DNA of 64,000 nt, taken from the NCBI GenBank assembly GCA_011033025.1, contig WFMF01000101.1, forward strand, positions 186,001-250,000. The letters are read 5' to 3'. The translations under genes and the position numbers were made by a program. The stretch comes from Beroe forskalii (taxonomy: Eukaryota; Ctenophora; Nuda; Beroida; Beroidae). This document shows positions 1-11,434 of the stretch, in pieces (position 1 is the first letter of the stretch; the number at the start of each line of letters is the position of its first letter). A model generated the notes under the pieces. The model saw nothing but the letters and a program-made list of their open reading frames with translations. It made no database searches and was not told the DNA's origin.

Positions 1-2924
1 TGGATACTGTACAGCAGCCATCAAATGCTAAACCTGAGGTTATAGTGGGGTACTGGGGTAGATTGCATTTCTTATTTCGTCTTGGTTGTCCAGTGACCTT
101 GATCTCAGCAATTGAAATCGTTTTGTTGTTTCTTATTTCATCAGCTGATGCCAAATCTCATGTTATCATCTTTGCAGACATACGTCTCCTCCTCAGCTTC
201 AACAGACAGTTTCATTAGGTAACAGACCTTGAGAATTCAGGATAACATATTGACAAAACCTCAATTTGTGTTGTTAAACATACTTCCCTTTTATTTTTAG
301 AATCATCCCATTTTTAAAAGATCTAAAACGAAACACAAACCACTTTTTAAATTATATTTGGCATCAAAATGAGGTGATGTTGATATATAACGAAGTCATT
401 GCCCATGACTGATGAGAATATTCACGTGATCAAGATGATCTCATCCACTAGAGACTGTCATTCGAGGGATTAACGGGGAATCTAATTTATTGAATTCGTA
501 TTTGATATTTTGGCAATCGAAGATATTTAAAATCTGAAAGAGTTCAATTTGCAGCAATTCTCAATCGTTGTTAATAAGACACTTTTGCTTCAGGAAAACT
601 TGTTTGAGTTGAAGTTCCAAGCCGAATGAATATTCCTTTGATAGTTTGATTGCTGAGAAAGGAATTTTCTGGTACTCTGCCAGATTCTGTGCTTGGAATA
701 TTCGCAACGTGAATTGTTTTACACATTACTCCACCCTTGATGATGAAAATATGATTTTTATTCGATTGTGTTAATTGGTAGCTAATCCATGTTTTGTTTT
801 TGTTTTTGTTTTTTTCGAATTAATGCTAGAAAATAAAGAATATCGTCAGCCATAAACTACTAAACCAGCAGCCAGTGTAAACCCTGCCTCATTTTAATCT
901 GCCCTCCTGCATGTTCATGTCACACACTTGAGCCACATCTTCATTCCACATGCAAACCAAAACATATTTAAATATTAATGTTTGTTATTTTATATATACG
1001 CGTTTCAAATAAACAAAATTCACTCAAAATACTGAGTATCCCATATGGCAACTCCTTCATCAAACCTACAGGTAACACGTAGATATTAGGCGGTTAAGTA
1101 TGACATCATTATGATTTCCATAAATAGTGTTTTATGGACATAAAACATCCCATTCGTCGTTTGATTTGAATTTTGAACGCTCAACGTGTGTGTGTTATGT
1201 ATCACATATGTTTTGTTCTTCTTGATTTTCATGTTTTCAAAACACAGGGGTATCTTTATCGGTTTAGTATGGCCTGATTGATGACCACATCTCCAACTGC
1301 TGAATGAATGTAGGCGGTATGACGTCATCAACTCACCATTACAACCCATAATAACGACGTAACTATCATCCGCTCATGTATCCACATTCCACTATCCTGT
1401 CCCACGTGACCCATACTTTCTTTAGATCACGCGATCGTGTATGTTTGGTTTAAATTGCTTAGACCAGTCCCAACTCACATGTTTAGTTTGAACCAAAATT
1501 TTAGGTTTTTACGTTTTTTCTGCTTCTAGGCATTGCTAACTTCAGTCTTGAATTCTGAAAATAAGTTTTTGTGGTTTGTTAGAACCGAGTTAGTTTTCAC
1601 ATATTTTTGTGATGAGATTCGTTATAAATTGGGTTGGTTTCACACTTACTATTCAAACTCATCACCATAGTATGATGTAATTATTATATCATTTCCTGTT
1701 CTGGTTCTGAGGTTATAATGGTTATTGTGCTAGAGGTATCTGAATTAATTTCCTGTTCTGGTTTGCGAAATTAATAATGGTTGTCATTCTAGAGGTATCT
1801 GATTTAGGAATTTGATTTGGAAGCTTATTAAAGTTACCACTGTCTCTCCAACGGTCTCTATTTTCTATTCTATCTTCATTAGGACAAGTCTCGTACTGTG
1901 TACGAATGGTGTCTGGCTATTGCACGTGACGTCATTTTCATAGTTTTATGTTTTAAATTACTGACTTTGAATTTCTACCTTTTCGGGCTCTCTCCAAAGT
2001 TTCCCGTCATTTTCCCTGAGTAGCTGGTGCCAAACTAACTGCCCCTCACGACCTTTAATAACTTCTCAAGTTCCAAAGAAAAAAAGCTCCCAAACGTTCT
2101 GCACAGAAATACATGATTTGTATTTCTGTGTATGTAGATGATTTGATATATCGTCAGTTGAGCTCGTTAATCCCTTGATAATTACATCACCGAAACCGCC
2201 TATTTCTTTCGCTTTCGATACAATTTCACAGCAACACTCTCCGGAATCTAAATCAAGTTACGACATTTCAGATTCGTTTATACGTACACTTTGAAAATCT
2301 CTCGATAGTGTTTGGTTTTCTTATTTTGAGTATTTGGTTTCATTCGTTAATTGAGCTGTCGCGCCGTTGTTGAATTGTAATTTTTCTAGCTTTCCAGCTA
2401 TCGATGGATTTTTGTTACTGGCTTCTTGTGATTCGTATAACTTCACAAATAGTATTATTATTTTGTACGGAAACACGTGTTTGGGCTTCGTTTAAAAAAC
2501 AAAAGAAAGAATTGTTTGGAATGTATATTTTCAACGATCACGTTTTAAGAAACTCTGACCCTCTACACTCAGGGATTTGAAGGCTTTGAAGCTTCAGCCA
2601 ATCGCATATTTTCAGCAAAATTATCATTTATCAGATTCGACTCAGTCTTTACTCGATTTGAGCGTTACAATTTTTCTGCTTTTGTATGTTTTGTCAATTA
2701 AAGTATTGAATCGCTCCCATAATTGGGATCTGAGGATGGCGACTCATTCTCCAAAATTTTCACACTGAAAAGTTGAAAAGTTGTAACTTCTCACAGAACT
2801 TTCTTACACTGTCCCACGTTTATAGATCTGGATAAAAAACCCTGTAATTAACCCAATTTAAACGCGCAGTGAAATGTAAACACCCCATCCACCCTGTATC
2901 CCTCCACGCCCACCCTCCATTGCT
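1..2924. other. Upstream non-coding region
   Basis: I see no convincing exon here. The open frames are short and have no coding character. The stretch holds one copy of the dispersed TGACGTCA-bounded unit near 1320 and a few isolated CACGTG and TGACGTCA words (for example near 1924). If the ATG at 2925 is the true start of gene 1, its promoter and 5' UTR should be here, but no clear TATA box or CpG-rich block marks a start site. Confidence 0.5.
1320..1362 (+). repeat. Dispersed TGACGTCA-bounded unit
   Basis: The unit reads TGACGTCATCAACTCACCAT, then a variable core, then a degenerate second end (ATAATAACGACGT). The same layout recurs at 10.35-10.56, 20.2, 25.6, 41.4, 53.7, 55.0, 59.95, 61.8 and 63.0 kb. 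Its two ends are roughly inverted copies of each other. No family name is known to me. Confidence 0.6.
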
Positions 2925-3069
2925 ATGCTGCAATGCTGTACAGATAGGAGATCTAGAATATTCCTCAGCATCGTTCTGGTGCTGCTTGTTTTGTCCGGGA
3001 CTGGTATTTGTGTTTGGTTGTTTGTCTTCGGTAAAAGGGTCCCACAGACAGTCGCTGCTGCTTCCACAG
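2925..3069 (+). CDS. Gene 1 exon 1: membrane anchor of a type II collagen-like protein
   Basis: First recognisable exon of a membrane collagen whose exons join in frame to about 256 or 261 residues depending on the terminal exon. From ATG at 2925 it begins MLQCCTDRRSRIF, followed by a strongly hydrophobic helix (residues about 13-35, LSIVLVLLVL then ICVWLFVF) and basic residues GKR. Arginines precede the helix, a collagen ectodomain follows, and there is no cleavable signal peptide, so the orientation is inferred to be type II (N-terminus cytoplasmic). The exon ends in phase 1 (ACA G/gtactt). The frame is open upstream of the ATG, and TACAG at 2939-2943 could be an acceptor, so an extra upstream exon is possible. 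Type II membrane collagens (collagen XIII/XXIII/XXV, gliomedin, ectodysplasin, scavenger receptors) share this layout; I cannot assign orthology. Confidence 0.7.
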
Positions 3070-3076
3070 GTACTTC

Positions 3077-3185
3077 GTTTGTCTGTTTTGTTTGTGTTTT
3101 GTTTGTTTAATGTGTTTTGTTTGTGTTGGTTTGTTTGTCTGTTCGTCTGTTCTGTTTGTGTTTTGTTTGTCTTTTGTTTGTGTAG
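3077..3185 (+). repeat. TTTG-rich low-complexity tract
   Basis: Runs of TTTGTTTG and TTTGTCTG lie immediately inside gene 1 intron 1. The long opposite-strand open frame here (Thr/Asn/Gln/Lys-rich) is a product of this simple sequence and not a gene. Confidence 0.8.
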
Positions 3186-3374
3186 TAGGGGTGGGTATGT
3201 AACTTGCTTTTTCATCCTTTTATCTAGTGTATCACGTTGGTGGTTGCTTTTGTAAAAAAAATTAATCGATGGTAAAGTTGCTTATTTCGTGATATTCATG
3301 ATATCTTCAGATTTTTAGATTATGTCTCAAAATACATTGAAAATTGAGTTTTTGATAATTTTTACCCCTTTCAG

Positions 3375-3445
3375 AGTGTTTATCCTGCGAGAAATTCCAG
3401 AATTTGTCCGTACGAGTTGACAACGTTGAATCCCAAGTAACTCAG
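3375..3445 (+). CDS. Gene 1 exon 2: extracellular spacer
   Basis: A pyrimidine-rich acceptor (ttacccctttcag) precedes the exon, and CAG/gtacat is the donor. The 71-bp exon takes the single G left by exon 1 and reads E-CLSCEKFQNLSVRVDNVESQ-VTQ, ending in phase 0. It carries a C-x-x-C pair, which could make interchain disulfides next to the membrane, and an N-L-S glycosylation sequon. The heptad-like spacing (L-V-V-V) hints at a short coiled coil that could start trimer folding; that role is inferred from other membrane collagens. Confidence 0.7.
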
Positions 3446-4378
3446 GTACATATTGATGTTTTGTACTAATTATTCCAGTTATTGGTTACTGAATAATAAG
3501 TAATTAAATAATTGTCTTAAACTCTTAAAATTGCTCTTAAAATATCGTCTTAGTAACCGCGTATTTTTGTTCAACATAATTCCAGTTTTTTTGCCCCCGC
3601 TATGTTATCTAGTTGATATTGATAAGCTTTATCCTTATGAAGAAAGGGGTCCTTTCTAAATACTGGGCCGCTTTTATCATTACCTTATTTACCTCATTAA
3701 GTCATCACCAAACCACACCGATACCCAAAAACCCTTTTACATACTAATGCATAATCAACCAATTAGGTCGTTTCACATGAATTTTATCCCACAACTTTCC
3801 GAAAAGTCGTCCATTTCACGACGATTGTAACTTTAATTATCACATTATACTCAATTATGATGTTCCGTTAGTTTGGGTGTTGACTGTTGATGGACCATCA
3901 TGGGTGGGGCATCATTTTTCTATGTGATTAATTTTAATAGCTCACTATTTTGATGTTAGTAGGTTGTTATGCCAACTTGGAGAAGTAATGAATTAATGTT
4001 AATCAGAGTAACAACAGCAACAACAACAACAACAACTGGTTTCATTACTGTTGTTATGATAGCATAACGTAACACTGACGACACGTTACATCATCTCCAT
4101 TAAAAAGTTGATGTCAATTTCTCATTGTTTTACGACTTTTGAATCACAACTTTGCAGAAAAATCAAAAAAATGTATCGTGATTCGTGCTACTGATGTTAA
4201 ACACAGTGTCTTATCTTCATAAGGTAGACAGTAACACGCCCGTGCCCCAGTGTGCCCTCCGTGCCCCACTGTGCCCCCCGGTGCTTCTTAAGACAAGCAG
4301 TACTGACGCTATTACTGCGATGGACTCTATAAGGCGGGATAAGCTCTGTTAAATACGCTTTTAAATCTTAATGATCTA
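3446..4378. other. Gene 1 intron 2, proximal part
   Basis: Intronic DNA before the Mutator-like insertion. It contains a CAA microsatellite around 4017-4036 and a short degenerate GTGCCCC repeat around 4240-4282. Nothing else is recognised. Confidence 0.6.
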
Positions 4379-4387
4379 CACTTTGAT

Positions 4388-5453
4388 GATTCTAGGACAT
4401 TTTTCCGACACGGACATTTGTCCGACACCTGAAATTAGCTATTCGGACAGATATCCGTGTCGGACAACAGTCCGAATTCGGACATTTGTCCGAAAGTCAG
4501 AAACAATTTTATTCTAAGGAAAGGGGAACTACTGTGTTTACATATTTTGATGATTATACGGCAAGGTTCCCCGATTGAAGTAGGTACAAAATCATGTGAT
4601 GCGACCCCAGTCCTAGGTTTGACATCACCCCATCACTGATGCGGGATGATGGGACCCGATACTGACGAGTTCGGACGAGATGGGACGTTCTCATGTAATG
4701 TGATGCGAGACGGGCTCTTCCCCAACACCATTTAACTCCCTCTTTTCTACGGACTTCTTCCTGAGAAGACCACCACCCTCTACAGAAACCTCTTCGAAGA
4801 AGTCGACACCTGGGGCCCTACCAACCCTCCTCCATCCTCATGGACTACTAGCTGGCAATCCACAACGCTGTTGCTGATTTGTGGCCCTCTACTTCCAGGA
4901 GGGGTTGCAACATCCAACAGAGACAGCTTCGCCAATATTGGAGCCATCGCCTTCTTTCCTGTGGATGATGTTGACTCACAAGCCCCTGCTCCCAACAGAC
5001 ATGGCCACCCTTATCTCCTACTTCGGATCCACCTAGATTGGGACCTCGACCACACCTCGTACCTTCAGCCACGACATGTGGATCCAGCACGACGCTTCCT
5101 TGTGTCTCCTTCCACGCTCCTAGTCCTCCAACATTGCAGAAGGCAGGCACTACGGCTTCCACCCCATGCTGTCATGCTCCAAACCCACTCTCTGGAAGTT
5201 CCTGGACGCCATGAAAGCAGAGCAGGCACTCACAGACCTCAAGCTCACCAGGAGACAGCTGCGTCACCGCCAAGTGGGTCACATATGATCAGAGCCCGCA
5301 GAAGATTGTTGAGGACTATTGATTACCTCATTAACACTGTGTCTCATTCGGACAAATGTCCGTGTCGGACAAATGTCCGCAAAATTTCGTACTGGGTTTC
5401 GGACAACTGTCCGTGTCGGACAAATGTCCGTGTCGGACAAATGTCCGACTACC
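4388..5453 (+). mobile_element. Mutator-like element with CGGACAAATGTCCG terminal repeats
   Basis: The 9-bp direct repeat CACTTTGAT flanks the block at 4379-4387 and 5454-5462, as expected for a target duplication of a Mutator-like element. Both ends carry inverted copies of a motif built on CGGACATTTGTCCGACA; the motif is itself palindromic and is iterated (about three times on the left, four on the right). The interior encodes a decayed transposase (see separate entry). The element sits in gene 1 intron 2. Ends, target duplication and coding remnant all point to the same class, so I am fairly confident. The first 8-10 bases of the two ends differ, so exact termini may shift by a few bases. 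Confidence 0.8.
4734..5285 (+). pseudogene. Broken MULE-type transposase remnant
   Basis: Translated fragments in different frames match what is known of MULE transposases. One frame reads GLLPEKTTTLYRNLFEEVD (like the family's Y-x-L-L-P-x-K-T motif before the second catalytic Asp). After a frameshift comes ILMDY-stop-LAIHNAVADLWP, the segment with the catalytic Asp and the A-x-x-N-A run. Further on is HYGFHPMLSCSKPTLWKFLD followed by AMKAEQALTDLKLTRRQL, like the family's H-P-T-I-W-K-F segment. In-frame stops and frameshifts mean it cannot make an active enzyme. Base composition is clearly richer in GC than the surrounding intron. The identification is from memory of the family, not from a search. 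Confidence 0.75.
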
Positions 5454-5462
5454 CACTTTGAT

Positions 5463-8400
5463 ACGTCAGGAGTTGTCTATGAATCTACAAGTCTATATAC
5501 AGTGAACTATCAGATGATATCTTGAGTTTTCACCATCTAGCAGCTCGCCCCAAAGTCCTGGTGGACATTGGCAAAGTGCATGGTTGTGGAATATTCTCCT
5601 CGCATACATTATTTTGAAAAAAGAAAGGACATCAGCACATTATCTATTTTCAGATCTCTCTTTTTACCTCGCCCATTTTCATCGCGCTATTTAAAAATGA
5701 TGAAATGAAGGAAATCTGTACAGCCTGAAATTTCGTTTCAATTAACGTCGCCTCGGTAATTTAAACTCTTTTTATAAATACACGGCGTACTAAATATAAG
5801 AATATATTATGGGCTTGTTGAGAATGGCGTCATTCTCACGGTTTGAAATGGTGTGCTGATGACGTATACACGCCTACTTTACGTAGATTAAAAAAGGAGG
5901 TTTCCACTGCAAGGAAATTAAATGTTTACCTACCTTCCTACTGTAAAAGAATTCGAAAAAGGGAGATTAAAACTATACAAAAATTATATTTCTTACTTGT
6001 ACGGCGTAGATACTTTGTAATATCATAGTAATTCAAGACAGCCTAAAGTTCTGGATCTGTTAGTCCGGTATAAATATTATTATATTGAGAAGGACGTCAT
6101 TGTCATATCTAAAACCACATAAAACCACGCAATCGTTGAATCAAACTGGCTATTTTTGGTGCGCGCCCTGTATTAACTACTAAAATTTTTGAGAGGAATA
6201 AGTACGATAACGTGACGCGCGGAGCGCCAGCTGCTAACGAACTAGCTGGTTCCTTGGGGCTCGTAGTTCTTTAGGAATTTGTTTTTTTTATTAACTTATA
6301 CTTAAAATCTATATTATATGGTCAATTAAAAATAAGTTACATGGGTCTTGTTAAGTCCTATAATTACATACTAATTTTGCTCCCGTAAATAGGGCATATA
6401 ATATGTGAATTTAATATTTTATTAAACATATTTATCATTCATTCCAACCGATCATGAGAATATTTTGTACTTGAATAATACATCATTACTATATTCCTTG
6501 AAGATAAATGCATCAGTGGCATCATTAAATACCATCCCTGCATGGCAGACTCCAATATGTCATAACATACGTTTTAGTACAGCGTATTAATTATGATTTA
6601 TATTCTATACATAAACTATATTATTATGTTCATACGGTATTTGAGAGCAATCATAAGATGGTTAGACTCTTCTTGATTACAATATAATGAGGTCTGGCGG
6701 CCAGCCCTGTATTTTCTAGCGGACCATAGCAAAGAAAGTGTAATAGCATTAAATCAACGAATTTGTAGAATAAAAAGTGGCAATTCCTTCTTTAGCTATC
6801 AATTTCTAGTCCACAACGTAGCATCCGTTGCGCTCTTCATCTACTCTTCAGAGTGCTAGAAAAAGTAATATTCTATTAGAATATTTTCTAATACTTCATT
6901 TTCCGGCCAATGACCTGCACAACATAATACATTTGATGAACAGAATTACGCTGCGATCGAACTTGGTCGGTTAGAAATCAACAAATGCTGACGCCTCGTG
7001 CAACTAAATGTGTTTATAAACACTAGGCTTCGCAGAGGCCCCTTTAGACCATAGGGGACCCCGGACCCGCCCCTTCCTTAAATGGCTTGAAATTTCTTGG
7101 TTGAGCACAAGCCAACCCCTCTGTGTAAACACATCGTGTAACAAATTCAAGAGTATAACAGTATCACTGATTCATGACCCTTGACCTACATGTTACTTAC
7201 TGTCATAGATATTTATGAACTGTATGTGACCTCTACAAGCTTCCAATAGTGGGTCAATTTTCAGATCATGTGATATAATTTGATCTATCAAAGGAGATCT
7301 TTATTGTTATTATGTCATTCCTAAAACTACGAGGATGATAGTAGTTTTCTCGTTGTATAAGAATTTGTAACAGAGAAGAACCCTGAAATCTTCGCTTTGA
7401 AATGATGATTGATGAGACGAGTTTTGAAGAATAATCTTCAAAAAGGAAATAAATGGAACTCTGCTACATGCCATCGGCTTCAAATCCAGAAAACGGAATT
7501 GAACATTATATTCAGCTTCAACTTACATTCCCAAAATAGTTTTTACAAAATCTCCCAAAATATTTTGTTTTCTCAATGTACTCTAAATAAGAATATATAT
7601 TATGCATTGTGCATAATTTCAGAAAAAGAAAAAAACAGCTCAGGTGGCATTCCTTATTACTTTAGCTCCATCGAACAAAGTTTCATCAGAAAATTCTAAG
7701 AATGATTTTGGAACGAAAAGTTGACTCAGTTATTGGTTTTCACCTAGAATACTTTATTACTTTTTATTTTAATGAAATCAAGAACCACATAATATAATAA
7801 ATAATAATATAGATGTGTCAAGTCCAAAGTTCGTTTTTAACAAAAAAGAGGATTTTATACATCTGGCCACGATTAATTTGTAATTGCTGGCTTATACTTA
7901 TGAGACTCTACAATATACATGGTTAACATTTTTTGAAATTCCAATATCATGTACGTAATGACAGCGAATGTAGCAAATTCTTAGGAAACGGGCCGAGAAA
8001 ATGGAAGTATTTCGTTTGGGGATTGCACACGCACGATTTTAATCTGAAATGTATTATCTCACGACGCGTGATCTTACGATTAACTCATATTATTTTGTGA
8101 CGCGTGATGACCATATAAGGAATAATTTCTCACACACAATAGGCGCATGACTTTAGATACTTCCGACCTGAAAAAATACACGTTACACACGATTATCAAT
8201 GTATATTTAATCAAATGCAGCCCGAAGTCGCTAGTTCACCACACTAAACTATGATAGTGACATCATCCTCCTAAGCCAACTATGGGAACATGACCTTTGT
8301 AGATCGTTATTTGGGAATCATTGAGCACGTGCGGTCTGGCTCGAAAATGCGAGGGAATTCTCTACAATCCTGAGTCTCTTGTAGCGATCAGGAACATGAT

Positions 8401-9033
8401 GTGTTGTTGACAAAATGTATAAGGTGCTTTGAAATCAACAATTCGTGATTTTGAACTTTGACGATAGCATCATATTATTGGCCGCCACTCTTTTCTGTGA
8501 TTCGCAGGATCTATTTTTATCTTCTAACCACGGTACAGAATTGCTGTACCCTGATCGGTCAATGTCAGTAAGGTTGGTGAAAATAAATAGATTTGTCTGC
8601 TATAAATTTAGAATGCGGTGTAAATGTACTTTATTCCGAGTAATTTGTCACCTGTTATTAAGTTATTAGATGCATACCTACGTTCTGAATTATTGGCTAA
8701 TGTTCGGTGTTAAAGTTATTCTCAATTTCATTGGATCGTTATGATGATATGCAACATCTTAAATTTCAATGTATTGCAAAACAGTCAGTAGCAATGAACA
8801 AAATGTAGCCGCTTATGATAAATTCTGACCAGGAAATTCTGTCTTGACTTACAACCAATTTGAACCACACTTTGGACCCCTTAAAACATATTTTACCCCA
8901 TCCCAAATCCTTTTCCTGCTTTCTTAGTACACTCATCAAACCCCTCCTCCTCTAATCCCCTCTCATAGTCTCATCCTAGTAACCTTTCCCCTTCCTCCAC
9001 TCTTAACCCCCTCCTACCCCCTTCACCCCTCAG
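5463..9033. other. Gene 1 intron 2, distal part
   Basis: No exon is recognised. Short patches with unlike composition (about 6150-6260, 6690-6730 and 7025-7085, rich in GC, with 'ccctgtatt' words at 6168 and 6702) look like old repeat fragments, but I cannot assign them. The longest open frames have no coding signature. A C-rich tract (CCCCTCCT and CCCCCTTC) begins near 8935 and leads into the triplicated exon 3 region. Confidence 0.5.
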
Positions 9034-9281
9034 TTGTTAGAGTTACGTAAGTACAGTGCGGTGAGGTTAAGTCAGGACAAGGACTCCCATCTCCATTCCA
9101 CCCCCCCTTCCTCCTCTCTTAACCCCTCTCCTAACCCCTTTACCCCTCAGTTGTTAGAGTTGCGAAAGTACAGTGCGGTGAGGTTAAGTCAGGACAGGGA
9201 CTCCCCCCCCCTCTGATCCTCCTCCATTTCCCCCCCCCCCCTTTATCCCCTCTCTCCTCTCTTAACCCCTTTGCCCCTCAG
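9034..9281 (+). repeat. Two partial tandem copies of the exon 3 head with their acceptors
   Basis: Three tandem copies of CCCCTCAG followed by the start of exon 3 (TTGTTAGAGTTGCGAAAGTA) occur with exon starts at 9034, 9151 and 9282, spaced 117 and 131 bp. Only the third continues into the collagen-coding part. Copies 1 and 2 each retain an AG acceptor and about 54 bp of exon head, encoding LLELRKYSAVRLSQDxDS, before sliding back into the C-rich intron tract. Copy 1 carries TTACGTAAGTAC, which creates a consensus-like donor inside the exon head; copies 2 and 3 have TTGCGAAAGTAC. From copy 1 the frame stays open through copy 2, then stops at 9214-9216. Confidence 0.75.
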
Positions 9282-9450
9282 TTGTTAGAGTTGCGAAAGT
9301 ACAGTGCGGTGAGGTTAAGTCAGGACAAAGACTCTCACACAGAGGAGTATTTCCCGCTTTCCACAGACTACCCCACCACCGGACCTCCCACCGGACCACC
9401 CTTTCAAGATGGTATCCTGCGAGGACCAAAGGGCGACCAGGGACCACGAG
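9282..9450 (+). CDS. Gene 1 exon 3: spacer and start of collagen domain
   Basis: The acceptor is TTGCCCCTCAG and the donor CGA G/gtatgt. The exon enters in phase 0 and leaves in phase 1. It encodes LLELRKYSAVRLSQDKDS, an acidic/Thr-Pro linker (HTEEYFPLSTDYPTTGPP), then QDGILRGPKGDQGPRG, where regular Gly-X-Y triplets begin. The R-G-P-K-G junction follows a possible basic cleavage point, but no clear furin site is present. It is the only complete copy of the three; choice of acceptor among the copies would lengthen or disrupt the linker. Confidence 0.75.
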
Positions 9451-10344
9451 GTATGTAGGGATTGGGGCTTTTCATTGAATTATCAAATGAACCAGAGCAA
9501 TCCAACTTACAAAATAATGTACACAAGTTATATGCCTAACTTCTGTGCCAACGTCCATTCTTATTTTCACCACATTTTTGCCTCTTCATACCTATATTAT
9601 TTTCTTCGTATTGCTCGTATAGATATTTAGGCAAGAATTCAGTGTAGTATAATGAGTTTTCAGCATATCAAACTGTTCTTAGCGGTACCATTTAAAATTT
9701 GTCCTTCATTTGCTTCTTTACTACTGCACAGTGCACACACTCAAAAGCACACTACATTTCACCAATAATTAATGAATACCGTCGTTAAAGCTTTTGGTCT
9801 CTATCCAAAATGTGCGTAATTGACTTACGTATGGAATAGAATTGTGGCTTGAATAAAAACTTGAACGTTTAGGCAACCCCGGACTTCTGCAACTGATTTT
9901 TGATAAAAGGCAGATATTTGTCTTACGTTTTCAAAAACGTCATATCCTGCCATATAGCTTCCTGCTCACTCCACTATAATCATGCTCCTGCCCTCCATAA
10001 TCCATTCCAGACACAAAGTTCTCAAAGTTCTAACTCTTTCTAAGTCAACTTATACTCTTCAATCCTGTTTGTTTACTCGAGTCATTAAGTTATTAGTCAA
10101 TGTACGCTAATTACAATTGCTCAATCCATTCATTCATTCTCTTCAATACTAGCAGAAATATTTTCCTGGAATTCTGAGTATTCGCTTTGATTCCTGCAAT
10201 ATTATGATTGCTTCGTGTGTGTTCACGAACGCCTCCTTTCGAAGCAGCCTAAATGACATTTTAAAAATTCTCAGTGACGAAAATGGTCGAAAATTTCTAG
10301 GTTGCGTATCTCATCAACTCAACTTTCTTATTCCGCGTTAATCA

Positions 10345-10559
10345 CTTCATCAACTCACCATTGTGTGCCGTGATAATGACGTCATCAACTCACCATTCTA
10401 ACCCTGATAATGACGTCATCAACGCCCCACTCTAACCCCTGATAATGACGTCATCAACGCCCCACTCTAACCCCTGATAATGACGTCATCAACGCCCCAC
10501 TCTAACCCCTGATAATGACGTCATCAACGCCCCACTCTAACCCCTGATAATGACGTCAC
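10345..10559 (+). repeat. 35-bp tandem array with six TGACGTCA sites
   Basis: TGACGTCA begins at 10377, 10411, 10446, 10481, 10516 and 10551. The last four steps are exactly 35 bp, with unit GATAATGACGTCATCAACGC plus CCCACTCTAACCCCT. The array ends 11 bp before the acceptor of exon 4, so it supplies part of the intron's 3' end. The unit is the same as the dispersed element seen elsewhere in the window, here amplified. TGACGTCA is the full CREB/ATF palindrome; binding is inferred, not shown. Confidence 0.85.
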
Positions 10560-10569
10560 TTCCTCGCAG

Positions 10570-10637
10570 GCAGACGAGGACCCCAAGGGTACGGAGTCCC
10601 GGGAATTGACGGAAGGAACGGACTCCCTGGAGCCAGG
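10570..10637 (+). CDS. Gene 1 exon 4: collagen repeats
   Basis: The 68-bp exon enters in phase 1 (acceptor cctcgcag) and leaves in phase 0 (GCC AGG/gtgagt). It reads G-RRGPQGYGVPGIDGRNGLP-GAR. All triplets keep Gly in every third position except for one interruption (GPQ-GY-GVP), where one residue is missing. Such interruptions give flexible kinks in non-fibrillar collagens. Confidence 0.75.
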
Positions 10638-11304
10638 GTGAGTGTTTGGCGTTATTTCCTTTATCATTAAACCTACTCTATCCAGCAATTTATCTGCAAT
10701 TTATCTGGAGAATGGACCATTAGCTCATTAATAAGGGGTTTGCCTTTTTTTGATATAAAACTTAGTTATATATCTTTGGATTATTCCGATTATTTGAGGT
10801 CCATTGGTGTAATAATTCAGTTTGAATGGACAGAGGGGCTATTCTACGTCAGAAAAAGTGTCCGCCCATGATTTTTTGCAATTACTTTTTATAGAACCAT
10901 CGTAATGAGTATAATTATATTTGTTGATGCCGTCCCCATGAAGTCATGACATTTTGTCAACTTGAACAGACTTCAAGTCGGTGAACAGCCCCTTTATTCT
11001 AACATTTATGCAACATTTTTCATAAAATCGAACATTTTTGCGAGGATTATTTATTAACGGGTATACAGCAATTGACAAGTTGACAAATTAGGGTAGATAT
11101 TACACCCATTTTGATAATGATTTTGGCATTTTTTCTCACGGTTTTTGTAACGTGAAGAATTATTATCACCTCTTTAAAATAATTTTCATTGTGACGTGTT
11201 TTTCATAAACTTAACACGACCTTTTTTCCAATAAATAAGACAATTATAAAAACAGCTCATTTTCTAAAGAAGACACCAGAACCTTTCGCAATTCAAATGT
11301 TCAG

Positions 11305-11434
11305 GGTGAACCAGCCCCCCCTCCCTCCCCCGGGACTTGTCATGAAACTAAACATCACTCCTCAGGATGAGCCAGGGCCCCCAGGCCCTATTGGACCCCC
11401 GGACTTATCATGAAACTAAAATTACTCTCTCCAG
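11305..11434 (+). repeat. Two partial tandem copies of the exon 5 head with decoy acceptors
   Basis: Units starting at 11305 (after TTCAG), 11365 (after CTCCTCAG) and 11435 (after CTCTCCAG) share the same start, GGTGAGCCAGGGCCCCCAGG or close variants, and the same tail, GGACTTRTCATGAAACTAAA. Only the third runs on as a full exon. Using the acceptor at 11364 would read DEPGPPGPIGPPDLS then stop; using 11304 would also reach a stop (at 11368). Both copies are therefore decoys for the wild-type reading frame. Confidence 0.7.

Noticed and set aside
2820..3215. 131-codon frame on the - strand rich in Thr, Asn, Gln and Lys
   Set aside because: It translates the TTTG-rich simple repeat and lies antisense to the transmembrane exon.
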